Below are positions 63,056 to 64,000 of a stretch of DNA of 64,000 nucleotides, piece by piece (within the stretch, counting starts at the first letter, position 1; each line of letters begins with the position of its first letter). The stretch is from Hyphomicrobium sp. ghe19 (lineage in GTDB: Bacteria > Pseudomonadota > Alphaproteobacteria > Rhizobiales > Hyphomicrobiaceae), in NCBI RefSeq assembly GCF_902712875.1, contig NZ_LR743509.1:2618001-2682000 (forward strand), read 5' to 3'. The position numbers were made by a program, and so were the translations under genes. The notes below the pieces were generated by a model, which worked only from the letters and a program-made list of their open reading frames with translations, ran no database searches and had not been told where the DNA came from.

Positions 63056-63362
63056 GGTGCATCCTTGTGATGATCGCGTCGTGCACGGAAGTCGTCAGCA
63101 ATAAGTAGAGAGGATGGAATGTCTTTCGGCGCGCGATGGCCAGTGCCGCTTCCCGCCGAACGGAGCGGCTTGTTGCGCTCGGGCGCTGATGTCCGTGCGC
63201 TGCGCGTCGTCGCGGAGGAAATCCGAGCAATATATCGAACTCGTCTTCATCACCTTTGCGCGAAAACAATGCTTCAATAGTAGTGGCAGCAGGGTGACAG
63301 CCCTGGCCTGAGAGTATGTTATAATATCCGAACTGCGGCGCTGTGATGAAGCGGTTGGGGTC
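63056..63362. other. Gap with no feature seen
   Basis: About 300 bases; no promoter, gene or repeat that I can support. Confidence 0.4.
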
Positions 63363-63740
63363 GTGAGAGTGAGACAGCTGAGACATGACAGTCGGGTTCG
63401 CTGGCTAGCGCTCTTCTCGCTTGCGCTTCAATTTGCGTTGTCCTTCGGCCACGTTCACAATCACAGACTGGAACACCATAACTTCGCGGCGGAAGCCGTT
63501 ACGCAGTGCGAACTGTCCCTCAAGTCCTCGTGCACTCTGCCGGACCGTAATGACGATGACGAAAGTCATTGCTCAATTTGCAAGTCCATGGCCATCGCAG
63601 CATCGCTCGCCCTTTTCACACTGCCTGCGTTCGTCGTACCCCCATTCCGTTTCCGTCCCATCGCACCTCAAGCACATACGAAATCACTTTCTTATGCAGT
63701 AACCGCACAGTTTCGCGCGCGGGCTCCGCCGGTCCCCTGA
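63363..63740 (+). CDS. DUF2946-like small exported protein
   Basis: 125 residues. A hydrophobic signal (WLALFSLALQFALSFGHVHNH) leads to a segment with HCSICKSMAIAASLALF and ends FRARAPPVP. This fits the DUF2946 pattern (H-x-x-C-x-x-C before a membrane helix, and a C-terminal R-x-PP). These proteins often precede TonB-dependent receptors or copper genes. The start is GTG at 63363. Confidence 0.65.
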   Translation: MRVRQLRHDSRVRWLALFSLALQFALSFGHVHNHRLEHHNFAAEAVTQCELSLKSSCTLPDRNDDDESHCSICKSMAIAASLALFTLPAFVVPPFRFRPIAPQAHTKSLSYAVTAQFRARAPPVP

Positions 63741-63938
63741 GACCGCCCGCTCTGCCGTTGCTACTCGTTCGATCTTGAACCGAGAGAACGTCTTGCGACG
63801 AGGCGACTGAGCACACCTCACCTTCGTCGACCTTAGCCAAACGATGAGGCGTCGCCACGCTTTCGCGTGTGCCAACTCGCGGCTTGCGAACCGAGCTTGG
63901 AGTGCAACGCGCCTCACTTTTCGATGTGGAGATAAGAG

Positions 63939-64000
63939 ATGCACAAGTGGAACGCTTGCGTTGGACACGAAAGTCCGGGGCGCATCAGTGCCTCAGTTCC
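63939..64000 (+). CDS. Possible start of a further gene cut by the window end
   Basis: An ATG preceded by GGAGATAAG opens a frame to the last base (MHKWNACVGHE...). Too short to assign; a DUF2946 gene is often followed by a receptor or transporter gene. Confidence 0.25.
   Translation, partial: MHKWNACVGHESPGRISASV

Overview
The window joins the right part of an integrated, T7-like temperate phage (about 1-18335) to chromosomal DNA of an alphaproteobacterium, most likely of the Rhizobiales/Hyphomicrobiales. I base that on the zeta-type F1-ATPase inhibitor (DUF1476), a FixJ-type regulator, a FixK/FNR-type regulator, the PRC-barrel/BON/HdeD stress proteins and a tyrosine integrase type common in that order. 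I do not commit to a genus. No RNA polymerase, DNA polymerase or capsid gene lies in the window, so most of the phage is to the left of base 1.

Prophage, 1-18335. The virion genes run in T7 order on the + strand: the end of an internal virion protein, a 1655-residue ejection protein with two peptidoglycan-cutting domains, tail fibre, a small tail protein, a probable holin, small terminase, an HNH-like protein and large terminase. A 1.4 kb stretch without a clear gene follows (10899-12301), holding iteron-like and operator-like repeats. It probably marks the joined virion ends and the early control region. Then come about 16 small early genes of unknown function (two are paralogues), a winged-helix regulator, a tyrosine integrase and a small membrane protein. 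The element ends in an intact tRNA-Cys gene.

Chromosome, 18336-21625. An operon of two membrane proteins, tRNA-Asn, a truncated IS1182-type transposase that ends at the tRNA, and a fragment of a tyrosine integrase.

Stress region, 21.8-53 kb. This holds a UvrA2-like ATPase, PsiE, a universal stress protein, HdeD, a cNMP-domain/thioredoxin-reductase-like flavoprotein, a UBP-type zinc finger protein, a peroxiredoxin and DsbA-like pair, CbpA-CbpM, DnaK-GrpE, the F1-ATPase inhibitor, two PRC-barrel proteins, a baeRF-type protein, an aldo/keto reductase, a TMEM175-type channel, a quinone oxidoreductase, a DJ-1/PfpI protein, a decayed histidine kinase with an intact FixJ-type regulator, a Crp/Fnr regulator, a BON protein, a truncated EAL protein, an LLM flavin oxidoreductase, a formaldehyde-dehydrogenase-like Zn alcohol dehydrogenase and an old yellow enzyme. 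Seventeen copies of a 14-bp palindrome, WTGAY-RRYY-RTCAW (FNR/FixK-like), are spread from 26.6 to 52.8 kb, mostly 50-110 bp before start codons. I saw none in the phage or in the flanks. This looks like one co-regulated redox or low-oxygen stress regulon, and the Crp/Fnr protein at 46322-47044 is the obvious candidate regulator. Related integrase remnants in the same orientation bound the region (21259-21625 and 54440-55088, with a scrap at 53206-53265), so it may be an old genomic island.

Right flank, 55.3-64 kb. A secreted beta-propeller protein, a large autotransporter with alternating repeats, a His-rich metal-binding protein, a YkuD_2-type L,D-transpeptidase and a DUF2946-like protein.
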